Shown: positions 1 to 8,950 of the stretch, in pieces
Numbering within the stretch: the stretch's first letter is position 1
How the letters are laid out: the number at the start of each line of letters is the position of its first letter
Assembly (NCBI RefSeq): GCF_004353905.1
Contig: NZ_SMOD01000006.1
Coordinates: 1 to 64,000, forward strand
Source of the DNA: Paraburkholderia guartelaensis
GTDB lineage: Bacteria; Pseudomonadota; Gammaproteobacteria; Burkholderiales; Burkholderiaceae
Direction of reading: 5' to 3'
Length of the DNA stretch: 64,000 nucleotides
Notes under the pieces: generated by a model
The model's database searches: none
What the model was told of the DNA's origin: nothing
The model's input: only the letters and a program-made list of their open reading frames with translations
Translations under genes and position numbers: made by a program

Positions 1-160
1 GCACCGTGGGGGAATTTGCCTGCGCCGCCGCGAATTGCTCCTGGTACTTACGGATCGTCTTCCGGTCAACGCCCGTAATCCGGGCGATCTCCCGCTGACG
101 TTTGCCCGCTGCGACGAGCGTGGCGATGGTTGTTTGCAGATGCGGCTTCAAGACATTCAC
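1..160 (-). CDS. istA: IS21-family transposase IstA, N-terminal fragment (runs off left edge)
   Basis: The minus strand from a GTG at 160 reads without a stop to the window edge and encodes about 53 residues beginning VNVLKPHLQTTIATLVAAGK, followed by a helix-turn-helix (QREIARITGVDRKTIRKY). This matches the DNA-binding N-terminus of IS21-family IstA transposases, which bind the IS ends and catalyse transposition with the ATPase IstB. The catalytic DDE domain and istB would lie outside the window. The GTG is preceded by GGTTGTTGGA, a modest ribosome site. Repeats typical of IS21 ends lie between this start and the neighbouring ferredoxin gene. Whether the element is intact cannot be judged from here. 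Confidence 0.8.
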   Translation of the reverse strand, partial: MNVLKPHLQTTIATLVAAGKRQREIARITGVDRKTIRKYQEQFAAAQANSPTV

Positions 161-290
161 TCCAACAACCCCTCTTCTTCATTCGAGGGGTGCAAGGTAA
201 CGTCCTGCCAGACCGCGCCAGCATCATGCTCCGCGTGTCTCTAGGTGGGGGATTTTGAGGTGCCCACAGGTGGGGGAATTTGCCCGCCCA
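4..290 (-). mobile_element. Terminal part of an IS21-family insertion sequence
   Basis: The istA start lies inside, and between it and the ferredoxin gene there is non-coding DNA with short G-rich direct repeats (243-258 and 268-283, plus a third match at 4-19 inside istA). IS21-type ends carry several transposase-binding repeats of this kind and finish with 5'-TG. Read on the minus strand, a TG occurs at 290, directly outside the last repeat, so I place the IS boundary near 290. The exact end is inferred; the flanking target duplication cannot be checked because the other end is missing. Confidence 0.6.
243..283. repeat. Two direct repeats of an IS21 end (25-bp period)
   Basis: AGGTGGGGGATTTTGA (243-258) and AGGTGGGGGAATTTGC (268-283) start 25 bases apart and differ at two positions. 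A third copy, CCGTGGGGGAATTTGC, sits at 4-19. Spaced repeats at the termini are known transposase-binding sites in IS21-family elements; that role here is inferred from position. Confidence 0.6.
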
Positions 291-337
291 TCGGGGGCGT
301 GAACGCGCAGCGAAAGCAGCGTAAACTATAGGGCTAA

Positions 338-643
<306 letters not shown>

Positions 644-661
644 ATCGCGGAATCCTCCAGC

Positions 662-697
662 AAATAAAAAACGCGCCAACTGGCGCGTTTTTTATTT
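662..697. terminator. Bidirectional terminator between ferredoxin gene and hisC
   Basis: The stem ACGCGCCA/TGGCGCGT is flanked by an A-run on the left and a T-run on the right, so it can end transcription in both directions. It lies exactly between the two convergent genes. Confidence 0.85.
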
Positions 698-712
698 CAT
701 CTTGCCGTCTTC

Positions 713-1780
713 TTACGCGACGATAGCCTTCAACGCCTCGACGAGCGTATCGCACTCGGTATCGGTGCCGATCGAGATGCGCAGATGCTGGTTCACGCGC
801 GGCGCGTTGAAATGGCGCACGAAGATCTCTTTTTCGCGCAGTTTGGCGGCAATTGCCACCGCGTCGTGCGCGGGATGCTTCGCAAACACGAAGTTCGCCG
901 CCGAAGGCACCACCTCGAAGCCGAGCGCCGTGAGCGCGGCCGTCAGGCGCTCGCGGCTTGCGATCACGCGCACGCTCGTCGTCTTGAGCCACTCGGCGTC
1001 TTCGTAAGCGGCTGTCGCGGCGGCTTGCGCGAGGCGGTCGAGCGGGTACGAGTTGAAGCTGTCCTTCACGCGGTTGAGCGCATCGATGAGATCGGGGTGA
1101 CCGAACGCGAACCCCACGCGCATGCCCGCGAGCGAACGCGATTTCGAAGTCGTGTGCACGACCAGCAGGTTCGGATAGCGGTCGATCAGCGCGATCGCCG
1201 ATTCGGCGCCGAAATCCACATACGCTTCGTCGATCACCACGACAGATTCCGTATTCGCCGCGACCAGCCGCTCGATTTCCGCGAGCGGCAGCGCGTGCCC
1301 CGTGGGTGCATTCGGATTCGGGAAGATCACGCCGCCATTGGGCTGGCGGTAATCGTCGACGCGAATCGTGAACTGCTCCGTGAGCGGCACGTTGCGGTAC
1401 TCGACCTCGTAGAGCCGCGCGTAGGTCGGGTAGAAGCTGTAGGTGATGTCGGGAAAGAGGATCGGCTTGTCGTGCTTGAGCAGCGCCTGGAACGCGTGAG
1501 CGAGCACCTCGTCCGAGCCGTTGCCGACGAAGACCTGCTCCGCGCGGATACCGTGATGCGCGGCCACGGCGGCGCGCAGGCGCTTCGCGACGGGGTCGGG
1601 ATAGCGGCGCAGCGACTCGCCCGTCTCGCCGAGCTCGTGGCGGATCGCCTCGAGCACGCGCGGGGAGGGCGCATACGGATTCTCGTTGGTGTTGAGCTTG
1701 ACCGGCTTTGCGAGCGCGGGCTGTTCGCCCGGCACGTAGGGCACGAGCCGGTTGACGATGTCACTCCAGTAACGACTCAA
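713..1780 (-). CDS. hisC: Histidinol-phosphate aminotransferase
   Basis: This 355-residue fold-type I PLP aminotransferase converts imidazole-acetol phosphate and glutamate to histidinol phosphate in histidine synthesis. Visible hallmarks are the N-terminal [12 protein letters not shown], the FPNPNAPTG segment, the VIDEAYVDF aspartate that contacts PLP, and the Schiff-base lysine in [14 protein letters not shown]. The start is a TTG at 1780, supported by AGGAGA seven bases upstream and by the usual N-terminus [10 protein letters not shown]. It follows pth by 15 bases on the same strand. A hisC separated from the main his operon is common in Burkholderia; paralogues with tyrosine or phenylalanine preference exist in the family. 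Confidence 0.93.
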   Translation of the reverse strand: MSRYWSDIVNRLVPYVPGEQPALAKPVKLNTNENPYAPSPRVLEAIRHELGETGESLRRYPDPVAKRLRAAVAAHHGIRAEQVFVGNGSDEVLAHAFQALLKHDKPILFPDITYSFYPTYARLYEVEYRNVPLTEQFTIRVDDYRQPNGGVIFPNPNAPTGHALPLAEIERLVAANTESVVVIDEAYVDFGAESAIALIDRYPNLLVVHTTSKSRSLAGMRVGFAFGHPDLIDALNRVKDSFNSYPLDRLAQAAATAAYEDAEWLKTTSVRVIASRERLTAALTALGFEVVPSAANFVFAKHPAHDAVAIAAKLREKEIFVRHFNAPRVNQHLRISIGTDTECDTLVEALKAIVA

Positions 1781-1795
1781 GACGCTCTCCTTGTT

Positions 1796-2398
1796 TCAAC
1801 CGTTGCGATGCAGCTGCATCACCGCACGTTCGGCCTCGCCCTTCACGAAAATCGGCATCACCGCGAGCGCGCGTTCGATCGAGGCGTCGATCACTTCCTG
1901 CTCCTCGCGGCGCGGCGGCTTGAGCACGAAGTTCGCGACGTCGGGCTTCGCACCGGCGCGCGCGCCTTCGGGAATCAGGTCGCGCGGATGGCCGATGCCG
2001 ATGCGCAAACGCCAGTACTGCTGCGTCGACAGATGCGCGGAAATGTCCTTCAGGCCGTTGTGGCCGCCGCTGCCGCCGCCGAGCTTGAGCTTGACGGTGC
2101 CGGGCGGCAGATCGAGTTCGTCATGCGCGACGAGGATCTGATCGGGCAGGATCTTGAAGAAGGCCGCGAGGGCGACGACCGATTGCCCCGAGCGGTTCAT
2201 ATAGGTCTGCGGTTCGAGCAGATGCACTTCCTCGCCGTACAGGCGCGCCTTCGCATAGTGGCCGTGGAAGCGCCGCTCGTCGCGCAGCGTCGTGCCGGCT
2301 TCGCGCGCGAGCTGGTCCACGAGCCAGAAGCCCGCGTTGTGGCGCGTCGCCGTGTATTCGGCGCCCGGATTGCCGAGCCCGACGATCAACCTGATCAT
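1796..2398 (-). CDS. pth: Peptidyl-tRNA hydrolase
   Basis: The 200-residue protein recycles peptidyl-tRNAs that drop off ribosomes by hydrolysing the ester bond. The N-terminus [20 protein letters not shown] contains the conserved asparagine and the catalytic histidine of the Pth family, and [11 protein letters not shown] and [13 protein letters not shown] are present. Length is typical. It lies downstream of rplY in the usual order, but a strong terminator at 2457-2490 separates them, so pth probably has its own promoter in 2399-2456 or relies on read-through. Confidence 0.96.
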   Translation of the reverse strand: MIRLIVGLGNPGAEYTATRHNAGFWLVDQLAREAGTTLRDERRFHGHYAKARLYGEEVHLLEPQTYMNRSGQSVVALAAFFKILPDQILVAHDELDLPPGTVKLKLGGGSGGHNGLKDISAHLSTQQYWRLRIGIGHPRDLIPEGARAGAKPDVANFVLKPPRREEQEVIDASIERALAVMPIFVKGEAERAVMQLHRNG

Positions 2399-2456
2399 TG
2401 TGGTGTTCCGCTTGCGTAAATCGTTGAACTGACCCGCAAGTGTACGAAAAAGTGCG

Positions 2457-2490
2457 AAAAAAAACCCGCCGGGGCGAACCGCGGCGGGTC
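2457..2490 (-). terminator. Rho-independent terminator downstream of rplY
   Basis: Read on the minus strand, ACCCGCCG is followed by a short loop, CGGCGGGT and then a run of eight Ts. It sits between the rplY stop and the pth start. Confidence 0.85.
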
Positions 2491-2547
2491 ACGTCGTCCG
2501 TTTCAGGGAAACGGATCGAGAGGATCGGCTCGTTGAAGCCGCTGCGA

Positions 2548-3159
2548 TTACTCAGCAGCCGGTGCTTCTTCTTCGCCTTCAGCTGCCGCCTGGGCGCCAG
2601 CCGGCACGGGTGCCGACGCGACGACCGGGTTTTCGCTTTCCACGTGCGAGACGAGCGTCACGCCGGCGGGCAGCGTGATGTCCTTGGCGTGCAGCGACTG
2701 GCCAGCTTCGATCTTGGCGAGGTCGACTTCGAGGAATTCCGGCAGTTGGCCCGGCAGGCACTGGACTTCGATTTCAGCCAGAACGTGCGAGATGATCGCG
2801 CCGCCCAGCTTCACGGCCGGGTTGGTTTCCTGGTTCATGAAGTGCAGGGGCACCTTCGTGTGGATCTTCTTGCTCGGATCCACGCGCTGGAAGTCCACGT
2901 GCAGCACGAGCTGACGGAACGGGTGGTATTGCACGTCGCGCAGCAGAACTTGCTGCGACTTGCCGGCCACTTCGAGGTCGAGGATCGACGAGTGGAAGGC
3001 TTCCTTCTTCAGGGCGTGCCACAGCGCGTTGTGGTCGAGTTCGACCAGTTGCGGCTCGGCGCCGACACCGTACACGATGCCAGGGGTCTTGCCAGCATTG
3101 CGCAGGCGGCGGCTCGCACCCGTACCTTGCAGGTTACGCTCGAAAGCGATGACTTTCAT
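2548..3159 (-). CDS. rplY: 50S ribosomal protein L25 (long CTC/TL5 form)
   Basis: The 203-residue protein binds 5S rRNA in the large ribosomal subunit. The N-terminal L25 domain (about 1-95) begins [20 protein letters not shown] and includes GKTPGIVYG; the C-terminal half is the extra beta domain of the TL5/CTC form, ending in an Ala/Glu-rich tail. I chose the ATG at 3159 because GGAGA lies just upstream and the family N-terminus starts there; the longer in-frame reading adds 41 unrelated residues. It follows prs, with a likely terminator at 3281-3310 between them. Confidence 0.96.
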   Translation of the reverse strand: MKVIAFERNLQGTGASRRLRNAGKTPGIVYGVGAEPQLVELDHNALWHALKKEAFHSSILDLEVAGKSQQVLLRDVQYHPFRQLVLHVDFQRVDPSKKIHTKVPLHFMNQETNPAVKLGGAIISHVLAEIEVQCLPGQLPEFLEVDLAKIEAGQSLHAKDITLPAGVTLVSHVESENPVVASAPVPAGAQAAAEGEEEAPAAE

Positions 3160-3280
3160 TTGATTCTCCATTGCACTGCCCGCGACCAGGCAGTAAAACG
3201 GGGCCTTTTCAGCAGAATGCCTGCCTTTGGGCCCCCAGCGATGCAGCGCGAACCTTCGTCCGTTCGCGCCGATTACGTGC

Positions 3281-3310
3281 AAAAGCGCGGCATTCTTTCG
3301 AACACCGCGC
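3281..3310 (-). terminator. Probable terminator after prs
   Basis: On the minus strand GCGCGG and CCGCGC form a six-pair stem around a 14-base loop that is followed by TTTT. The long loop makes this weaker than the terminators at 662 and 2457. Confidence 0.5.
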
Positions 3311-3328
3311 CTTGCGCGTCAATTCTTC

Positions 3329-4285
3329 TTAGCTTTCCGCGAAGAGCGACATGACCGAGTCGCCGCGACGGATACGCGAGAACGTTTCGGCGAGAAGTCC
3401 TGCGCTCGTGAGCGAGCGGATCTTCGCGCACGAACGCGCTTCGGCGCCCAGCGGAATCGTGTCGGTCACAACCAGTTCGTCCAGAGCCGAAGCGGCGATA
3501 CGCTCGCCTGCGCCACCCGAGAGAACCGGGTGCGTGGCGTAAGCGAACACCTTCTTCGCACCGCGTTCCTTCAGCACTTGCGCTGCCTTGCAGAGCGTGC
3601 CGGCGGTGTCGACCATGTCGTCCATGATCACGCAGGTGCGGCCTTCGACTTCACCGATGATGTTCATCACTTCGGCGACGTTCGCCTTCGGACGACGCTT
3701 GTCGATGATGGCGAGATCGCAATTCAGTTGCTTGGCGAGCGCACGGGCGCGCACCACGCCGCCGACGTCCGGCGAAACGACCAGCAGGTTCTCGTGATTC
3801 TGCTTGCGCAGATCGCCGAGCAACACGGGCGTTGCGTAGATGTTGTCGACGGGAATATCGAAGAAGCCCTGAATCTGGTCGGCGTGCAGATCCATCGTGA
3901 TGATCCGCTCGACACCGGCGATTTCCAGCATGTTCGCCACGACCTTCGCCGAAATGGCGACGCGCGCCGAACGGGGGCGGCGGTCTTGACGGGCATAGCC
4001 GAAGTAGGGGATAGCTGCGGTGATCCGGCCTGCAGATGCGCGCTTGAGCGCATCGACCATGATCATCAGTTCCATCAGGTTGTCGTTGGTCGGCGCGCAG
4101 GTCGACTGAAGGACGAAGACGTCCTTGCCACGCACGTTTTCCTGGATTTCGACCTGGATTTCACCATCGGAAAAGCGGCTAACCATAGCCTTACCGAGGG
4201 GAATACCGAGGATCTTGACGACTTCCTGGGCAAGCGCGGGATTTGCGTTGCCAGTAAAAACCATCAGGCCGTCATGGCTGCTCAT
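3329..4285 (-). CDS. prs: Ribose-phosphate pyrophosphokinase (PRPP synthetase)
   Basis: It makes PRPP from ribose 5-phosphate and ATP for purine, pyrimidine, histidine and NAD synthesis. The 318-residue sequence has the class I landmarks: [10 protein letters not shown], the ATP-binding [10 protein letters not shown], the cation-binding [11 protein letters not shown], and the PRPP-binding loop [13 protein letters not shown]. Two ATGs are adjacent (4288 and 4285); the usual family N-terminus [10 protein letters not shown] fits the second. The tRNA-Gln gene lies 89 bases upstream on the same strand and may be on the same transcript. Confidence 0.97.
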   Translation of the reverse strand: MSSHDGLMVFTGNANPALAQEVVKILGIPLGKAMVSRFSDGEIQVEIQENVRGKDVFVLQSTCAPTNDNLMELMIMVDALKRASAGRITAAIPYFGYARQDRRPRSARVAISAKVVANMLEIAGVERIITMDLHADQIQGFFDIPVDNIYATPVLLGDLRKQNHENLLVVSPDVGGVVRARALAKQLNCDLAIIDKRRPKANVAEVMNIIGEVEGRTCVIMDDMVDTAGTLCKAAQVLKERGAKKVFAYATHPVLSGGAGERIAASALDELVVTDTIPLGAEARSCAKIRSLTSAGLLAETFSRIRRGDSVMSLFAES

Positions 4286-4374
4286 CATGCACCTGCTGCG
4301 GACTTTGGGGGGCGAGAGGAACTACTTAGGCGAACTGCTCTGGGTAACCCACAGAGCGAACTGCCTGGAATTTT

Positions 4375-4451
4375 TGGCAGGGGAGGAAGGACTCGAACCC
4401 TCGCATGCCGGAATCAAAATCCGGTGCCTTAACCAACTTGGCGACTCCCCT
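4375..4451 (-). tRNA. tRNA-Gln (anticodon TTG)
   Basis: The minus strand folds as a 77-base tRNA with encoded CCA. The acceptor stem is AGGGGAG with CTCCCCT, the anticodon stem-loop is CCGGATTTTGATTCCGG with TTG in the anticodon position, and the T arm is CGAGGGTTCGAGTCCTTCC. It lies between ispE and prs, all in the same direction. Confidence 0.97.
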
Positions 4452-4501
4452 ACACTCAACTTTGAGCCTGACTGATCGGTAGGACGATCAACCACGCAAA
4501 A

Positions 4502-5404
4502 CTATGCCGCGAAAGCGAAGAGTGGATGCTTGTTCAGACTCGAGGCTACCGCGCTTCTCCAGTCCGGTTGTTCCGCAAGCAGTTTGGCTTGTGCCGATTC
4601 TGCTTCGGACCGACTGGCGAATGCTGCAAAAACGCTGGCACCCGATCCGGTCATCCGCGCTGGTGCGATGCTGTTCGAAACACTTTCAAACCATCGAAGC
4701 ACCTGCGCTACTTCCGCGTATTTTCCTGCGACAACCGCTTGCATATCGTTATGACCGAAGCTATCTGGCCATCCCTGCTGCGTTGCTTGCTGTGCAAGAA
4801 AGACTGCTATTGTGCAGGTCTTTGTGTCCCTTGTCAACGATTTTTCTGAAAAAATCTCGGCAGTAGGAACATGAACCCGCGGCGTCACTACCAAAAAATG
4901 ACGCGGGGGCAATTGTACAGCCTCCAATGCTTCTCCAACACCCTCCGCGAACGCATTTTTCCCGAACACGAAGAAGGGCACGTCCGCGCCCAGTTTGAGT
5001 GCGAGCGCCTGCAATTCTTCGCGCTGCAGGTTGAGTTTCCAGAGGCGGTTGAGCGCGAGCAGCGTCGTGGCCGCGTCGGAGCTGCCGCCGCCGAGACCCG
5101 CGCCCATCGGCAGGCGCTTTTCGATATCGATCTCGACACCCTCGCTCGTGCCCGTGTGCTCCTTGAGCAGCGTCGCGGCGCGCACGGTGAGGTCGTGCTC
5201 GGCAGGTACGCCTTCCACTTCCACGGTGCGCGTGATGCGGCCGTCCCGGCGGCGCGTGAAATGCAGCGTGTCACCCCAGTCGAGCAACTGGAACACGGTC
5301 TGCAGATCGTGATAGCCATTGGGACGGCGGCCCGTGATGTGCAGGAAGAGATTGAGTTTCGCGGGCGCGAGGCAGTCGCGCAGCGAGTCCTGGGTTTCGA
5401 TCAT
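4502..5404 (-). CDS. ispE: 4-diphosphocytidyl-2-C-methyl-D-erythritol kinase
   Basis: This GHMP-family kinase phosphorylates CDP-ME in the MEP isoprenoid pathway. The 300-residue sequence shows the substrate segment [20 protein letters not shown], the ATP-binding glycine loop [14 protein letters not shown], the catalytic region [11 protein letters not shown], and the C-terminal GHMP motif [14 protein letters not shown]. The ATG at 5404 gives the family N-terminus [16 protein letters not shown]; the upstream extension belongs to the spacer and lolB. The spacer from the lolB stop is 80 bases, so co-transcription lolB-ispE-tRNA-Gln-prs is plausible. Confidence 0.96.
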   Translation of the reverse strand: MIETQDSLRDCLAPAKLNLFLHITGRRPNGYHDLQTVFQLLDWGDTLHFTRRRDGRITRTVEVEGVPAEHDLTVRAATLLKEHTGTSEGVEIDIEKRLPMGAGLGGGSSDAATTLLALNRLWKLNLQREELQALALKLGADVPFFVFGKNAFAEGVGEALEAVQLPPRHFLVVTPRVHVPTAEIFSEKSLTRDTKTCTIAVFLAQQATQQGWPDSFGHNDMQAVVAGKYAEVAQVLRWFESVSNSIAPARMTGSGASVFAAFASRSEAESAQAKLLAEQPDWRSAVASSLNKHPLFAFAA

Positions 5405-5484
5405 GATGCTCTTGGGATGATGCCTGGATCCTGGCCGGCGCGTGCCGGCCAGGTATTGCTGATGAGAGACAGTAACCGGCCCGC

Positions 5485-6147
5485 TTACTGGTCGAGCACG
5501 AGCTTGATCTGAAGCGGCGGGACATCGCGCGTGAGATTGACGCGCTTCACGCCAGTGGCCGGCGCGTCCGCGTAGGCGACGTAATCGATGGTCCAGCCGT
5601 CCTGCTCGATCTGCGAAGGCCGCTGCGGATTCCGCGGGTCGGGTGTGGTGCGCGCGTGCGATGTGGGCGCAACCGAAGGCTGCAGCCAATAGCGCAGTCC
5701 TTCCACGGGCAGTTCGAAGCCGAGCGCCTGCTGCATGAGCGTACTCACGTTGTCAGCCGTGAGCGGCTGACGGTTAGGCAGCTCCAGCGTGGCTTGCGAC
5801 GGCGCGGAAGTGACGAGCGCGAGCGTTTGGCCAAGCGGATTGAGCAGTTGCAGTGTCACCGTCGAATCGGTCTCGCGCCAGTCGAAGTTGCCGTACGCGT
5901 TGCGCTGCTGGCCGTTCTGGTCGACGTACTGCACGGCGAAGCGGCCATGATAGGCGCGGTTCGTCTGCGTACTGAGCGAGGTCGTGGCGTTCGAGGTGGA
6001 CGGCTGGCGCGGCGGTTGTTGCGTGGCGCAGCCCGCGAGCACGAGGAGCGCAGCCGCCGCTGCGCCGAGCGACGCGCGCCGTGCAAAGCGGGCGGCGCGC
6101 GCGACGGGGAGGGCCTTGGGGGAAACCGAAGTGAAAAAATCTGCCAT
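5485..6147 (-). CDS. lolB: Outer-membrane lipoprotein receptor LolB
   Basis: LolB accepts lipoproteins from the carrier LolA and inserts them into the outer membrane. The 220-residue protein starts with a basic region and hydrophobic stretch ending in the lipobox LAGC, with the lipidated cysteine at residue 40. The body contains [19 protein letters not shown] and [25 protein letters not shown], typical of the LolB half-barrel. Its ATG overlaps the stop of the upstream TPR gene (TGATG), so the two are translationally coupled. The signal region is somewhat long for a lipoprotein, but no later start is available. Confidence 0.92.
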   Translation of the reverse strand: MADFFTSVSPKALPVARAARFARRASLGAAAAALLVLAGCATQQPPRQPSTSNATTSLSTQTNRAYHGRFAVQYVDQNGQQRNAYGNFDWRETDSTVTLQLLNPLGQTLALVTSAPSQATLELPNRQPLTADNVSTLMQQALGFELPVEGLRYWLQPSVAPTSHARTTPDPRNPQRPSQIEQDGWTIDYVAYADAPATGVKRVNLTRDVPPLQIKLVLDQ

Positions 6148-7982
6148 CAGAGATCGTTGACCTGGAGGCGCTTGAGCGTCTTCAGGAGCGTGTCGTTGTC
6201 GGGTTCGAGCTTGCGGGCCTCGCGCCAGGCAGCGCGTGCGCCGTCCTGGTCGCCGTTTTTCCAGAGCACTTCGCCCAGGTGCGCGCCAATTTCCGCGTTC
6301 GGCTGGAGGCTGTAGGCCTTGCGCAAGAGCTTGATCGCGTCGGCATTGTCGCCCATGCGGTACTTCACCCAGCCCACGCTGTCCATGATGAACGCGTCGT
6401 CCGGTGCGAGCGACGAAGCTTTTTCGACCAGTTTGTCGGCTTCCTGCAGGCGCTGGTTGCGGTCCGCGAGCGAGTATCCGAGCGCGTTGTAGGCCTGCGG
6501 ATTGTCGGGCTGCGTCTTGATCAGCTTGCGCAACTGCGTTTCCATGATGTCGTAATGGCCGGTTTTTTCCGCTGCCATTGCGTAGTCATAGGTGAGGTCC
6601 GGGTCGTCCGGGAAGTCGGTGGTCGCCTTCGCAAGGCGTGCTTCTGCCTCCGGATAGCGCTTCGCGTCGAACAGGATCGCGGCGTCGGTGCGCGCGATCA
6701 GCGCCTGGTCGCGCGGATCGTCGGCCTGAATGCTCGCGAGCTGACGGCGTGCGTCGTCGGTCTTGCCTTCCTTGTCCAGGATCTGCGCGCGCGTGATCTG
6801 GGCCGGCACGTACTGCTGGCTGTTGGGCTGGATCTTGTCGAGCCACTTCTGCGCGCCGGCGTCGTCCTTCTGCTCGACCGACAGTTGCGCGAGGTAGATA
6901 TAGGCCTGACCGGGGTCGGCGGCCGGATTCTTCTCGGCAACCTGCGCGTATTGCGTCAGATACTTCTGCGCAGCGTCGAACTTCTTCTGCTGCACGCTGA
7001 TGAGCGCGAGCGCCATGAGCGGCATCAGGTCGGTCGCGTTGTCCTTGTGCAGGATCTCGAACTGCTTCTGCGCGTCGTCGAGGCGGTCGGCAGCGAGATA
7101 GGTTTGCGCAAGTGCAAGGCGGCCTTCACGCGACTTCGGGTTCTGCTGGACGTACTTTTCGATCGACGCAATGCCTTCGGCGCGCTCGTCCGGCCCCATC
7201 TGCGCGAGCATCAGCGCGGCGGGAAGGTAGTCGGGCTTGAGCGTGAGCGCCTGCTCGAACGACTTGCGCGCGCCGGGCACGTCGTCGGCGAGCAGTTGCT
7301 GGCGGCCGATCGCGAGCTGCGTCTCGGGACGGTTCATGTCGTCCTTGAGCAGCGCTTTGAGCACATTCAGGCCGCCCACGCGATTCGGGCCGCGCGAAAG
7401 CAGAAGCTGCAGCGAGAGGATGGCCTGGCCGCGGCTGTCGGCCGGGACTTTCGCCAGTTCGCGCGCAAGCAGCGGCTGGGCGTCGTCGGGCTTGCCGGCG
7501 AGCACGAGCAGCGAAGCGTCGAGTTGCGCCGCGCGCTCGGAGTCGGGGGCGTACTGCTGCCAGAGCTGGACCGCAGTCAGGGCGTCGGACGGGCTCTGCG
7601 CCGCGAGCGCGATTTCCGTTGCACGCTGCGCCATGCGCGGGTCGTGCGTGTCGCGCGCGAGCGCGAGATACGTTTGAAAGGCCGGGGCAGGCTGGTCGCG
7701 TTGCAGCGCGATTTCCGCGGCGAGCACCTGGAAGACGATCTGGCTCGACAGCGGAACGGCCGGCAGATCCTTCTTCTCGTCGGGCGAGGCGGGACCGAAA
7801 GCGTCCGGCATGGTGACGGAAGTGTCGTCCGTGTCGGGGGACGGATCCTGCGCATACGCGCTCGACGTGGTCAACGCCCAGGCGGCGAGAACCGCGGCGC
7901 CAACGAGGCGACGCGCGAAGGCTGCAGGCACGCGGGGCGTCGCGGGACGCTTCGCGAACAGCTTAACGAAAGACAGTTCCAT
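6147..7982 (-). CDS. Exported tetratricopeptide-repeat protein
   Basis: The 611-residue protein has an N-terminal signal peptide (hydrophobic VGAAVLAAWALTTSSAYA, cleavage expected near residue 49) and then consists almost wholly of TPR-type helical repeats, for example QAYNALGYSLADRNQRLQEA and AFIMDSVGWVKYRMGDNADA. It is probably periplasmic or on the inner face of the outer membrane and acts as an assembly scaffold; its coupling to lolB suggests a link with lipoprotein or envelope biogenesis, which is inference. The start at 7982 is chosen because it gives a clean signal peptide; a longer in-frame reading adds 30 unrelated residues. Confidence 0.85.
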   Translation of the reverse strand: MELSFVKLFAKRPATPRVPAAFARRLVGAAVLAAWALTTSSAYAQDPSPDTDDTSVTMPDAFGPASPDEKKDLPAVPLSSQIVFQVLAAEIALQRDQPAPAFQTYLALARDTHDPRMAQRATEIALAAQSPSDALTAVQLWQQYAPDSERAAQLDASLLVLAGKPDDAQPLLARELAKVPADSRGQAILSLQLLLSRGPNRVGGLNVLKALLKDDMNRPETQLAIGRQQLLADDVPGARKSFEQALTLKPDYLPAALMLAQMGPDERAEGIASIEKYVQQNPKSREGRLALAQTYLAADRLDDAQKQFEILHKDNATDLMPLMALALISVQQKKFDAAQKYLTQYAQVAEKNPAADPGQAYIYLAQLSVEQKDDAGAQKWLDKIQPNSQQYVPAQITRAQILDKEGKTDDARRQLASIQADDPRDQALIARTDAAILFDAKRYPEAEARLAKATTDFPDDPDLTYDYAMAAEKTGHYDIMETQLRKLIKTQPDNPQAYNALGYSLADRNQRLQEADKLVEKASSLAPDDAFIMDSVGWVKYRMGDNADAIKLLRKAYSLQPNAEIGAHLGEVLWKNGDQDGARAAWREARKLEPDNDTLLKTLKRLQVNDL

Positions 7983-8007
7983 GGAATTCCGTCGAATGTT
8001 TCGGTCG

Positions 8008-8029
8008 ATTGTAACGCGCTGGCTACAAT
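8008..8029. promoter_or_regulatory. Candidate divergent promoter pair for the TPR-lolB operon and mutM
   Basis: ATTGTA (8008-8013) and TACAAT (8024-8029) form a perfect inverted repeat, and each reads as a good -10 box in opposite directions. No strong -35 box is seen for either, so this is a weak prediction from position and sequence only. Confidence 0.35.
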
Positions 8030-8104
8030 ACGCGCACAACGCGCACACACGTTTACGCAAGTTGCAGACCAACCCGGACCAGCATCCGAATCAGGCCGCC
8101 AGAC

Positions 8105-8935
8105 ATGCCAGAGTTGCCAGAAGTTGAGGTTACCCGAAGGGGGATCGAACCGTGGGTCGCGGGCCGCCGCGTCGAGCGTGTGGAGGTGCGCAACCCCGCA
8201 TTGCGCTGGCCCGTGCCGGCCACGCTCGCCCGTACGCTGCGCGGCCGCACGATCCGTTCCGTCGGGCGGCGCGGCAAATATCTGCTGTTCGAGGTCGATG
8301 AGGGCTGGTTCATCGTGCACCTGGGCATGACCGGCACGCTGCGCGTGCTGCGTAATCTGCCGAAGCCACCTGCCGCGGAAAAGCACGGTCACGTCGACTG
8401 GTTCTTCGACGACTTCACGCTGCGTTTTCGCGACCCGCGCCGGTTCGGCGCTGTGCTCTGGCATCCGCGCGAGGCCGGCGACGTGCTCGGCCATCCGCTG
8501 CTGGCGGGCCTCGGCATCGAGCCGTTCACGCCGGCCTTCGACGGCGCGCTGCTCTTTCGCGAGACCCGCGGCCGCAAGGTCTCCGTCAAGCAGGCGCTGC
8601 TCGCGGGCGATATCGTGGTGGGCGTTGGCAATATCTACGCATCGGAAAGTCTGTTCCGCGCCGGTATCCGGCCGACGACTCCGGCGGGCCGCGTTTCGCT
8701 TGCGCGCTACGAACTGCTCGCGGACGCCGTGCGCGCCGTGCTCGCCTCGGCCATCGAGAAGGGCGGCAGCACGCTGCGCGACTTCGTCGGCAGCAACGGC
8801 CAAAGCGGCTATTTTCAGCTCGAATACTTCGTTTATGACCGCGCGGGCCAACCCTGCCGCGTATGCGGCACGCCGATCAAGCAGATCGTGCAGGGCCAGC
8901 GTTCCACTTATTTCTGTCCGCGCTGCCAGCGCTGA
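8105..8935 (+). CDS. mutM: Formamidopyrimidine-DNA glycosylase
   Basis: Fpg/MutM removes 8-oxoguanine and formamidopyrimidines and nicks the DNA by beta,delta-elimination. The protein (276 residues) begins MPELPEVEV, so after Met removal the catalytic proline is N-terminal, which fixes the start. The next conserved features are the GRRGKYLLF lysine, the H2TH region [17 protein letters not shown], and the C-terminal zinc finger CRVC...CPRC. It lies 15 bases upstream of mutY; the two glycosylases form the GO repair pair and are probably co-transcribed. Confidence 0.97.
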   Translation: MPELPEVEVTRRGIEPWVAGRRVERVEVRNPALRWPVPATLARTLRGRTIRSVGRRGKYLLFEVDEGWFIVHLGMTGTLRVLRNLPKPPAAEKHGHVDWFFDDFTLRFRDPRRFGAVLWHPREAGDVLGHPLLAGLGIEPFTPAFDGALLFRETRGRKVSVKQALLAGDIVVGVGNIYASESLFRAGIRPTTPAGRVSLARYELLADAVRAVLASAIEKGGSTLRDFVGSNGQSGYFQLEYFVYDRAGQPCRVCGTPIKQIVQGQRSTYFCPRCQR

Positions 8936-8950
8936 GCGCCAGGCTTTTCC

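Noticed and set aside
785..2419. Long plus-strand open frame of 544 codons across hisC and pth
   Set aside because: It is antisense to two well-identified genes; Arg/Val-rich composition is typical of shadow frames in high-GC DNA.
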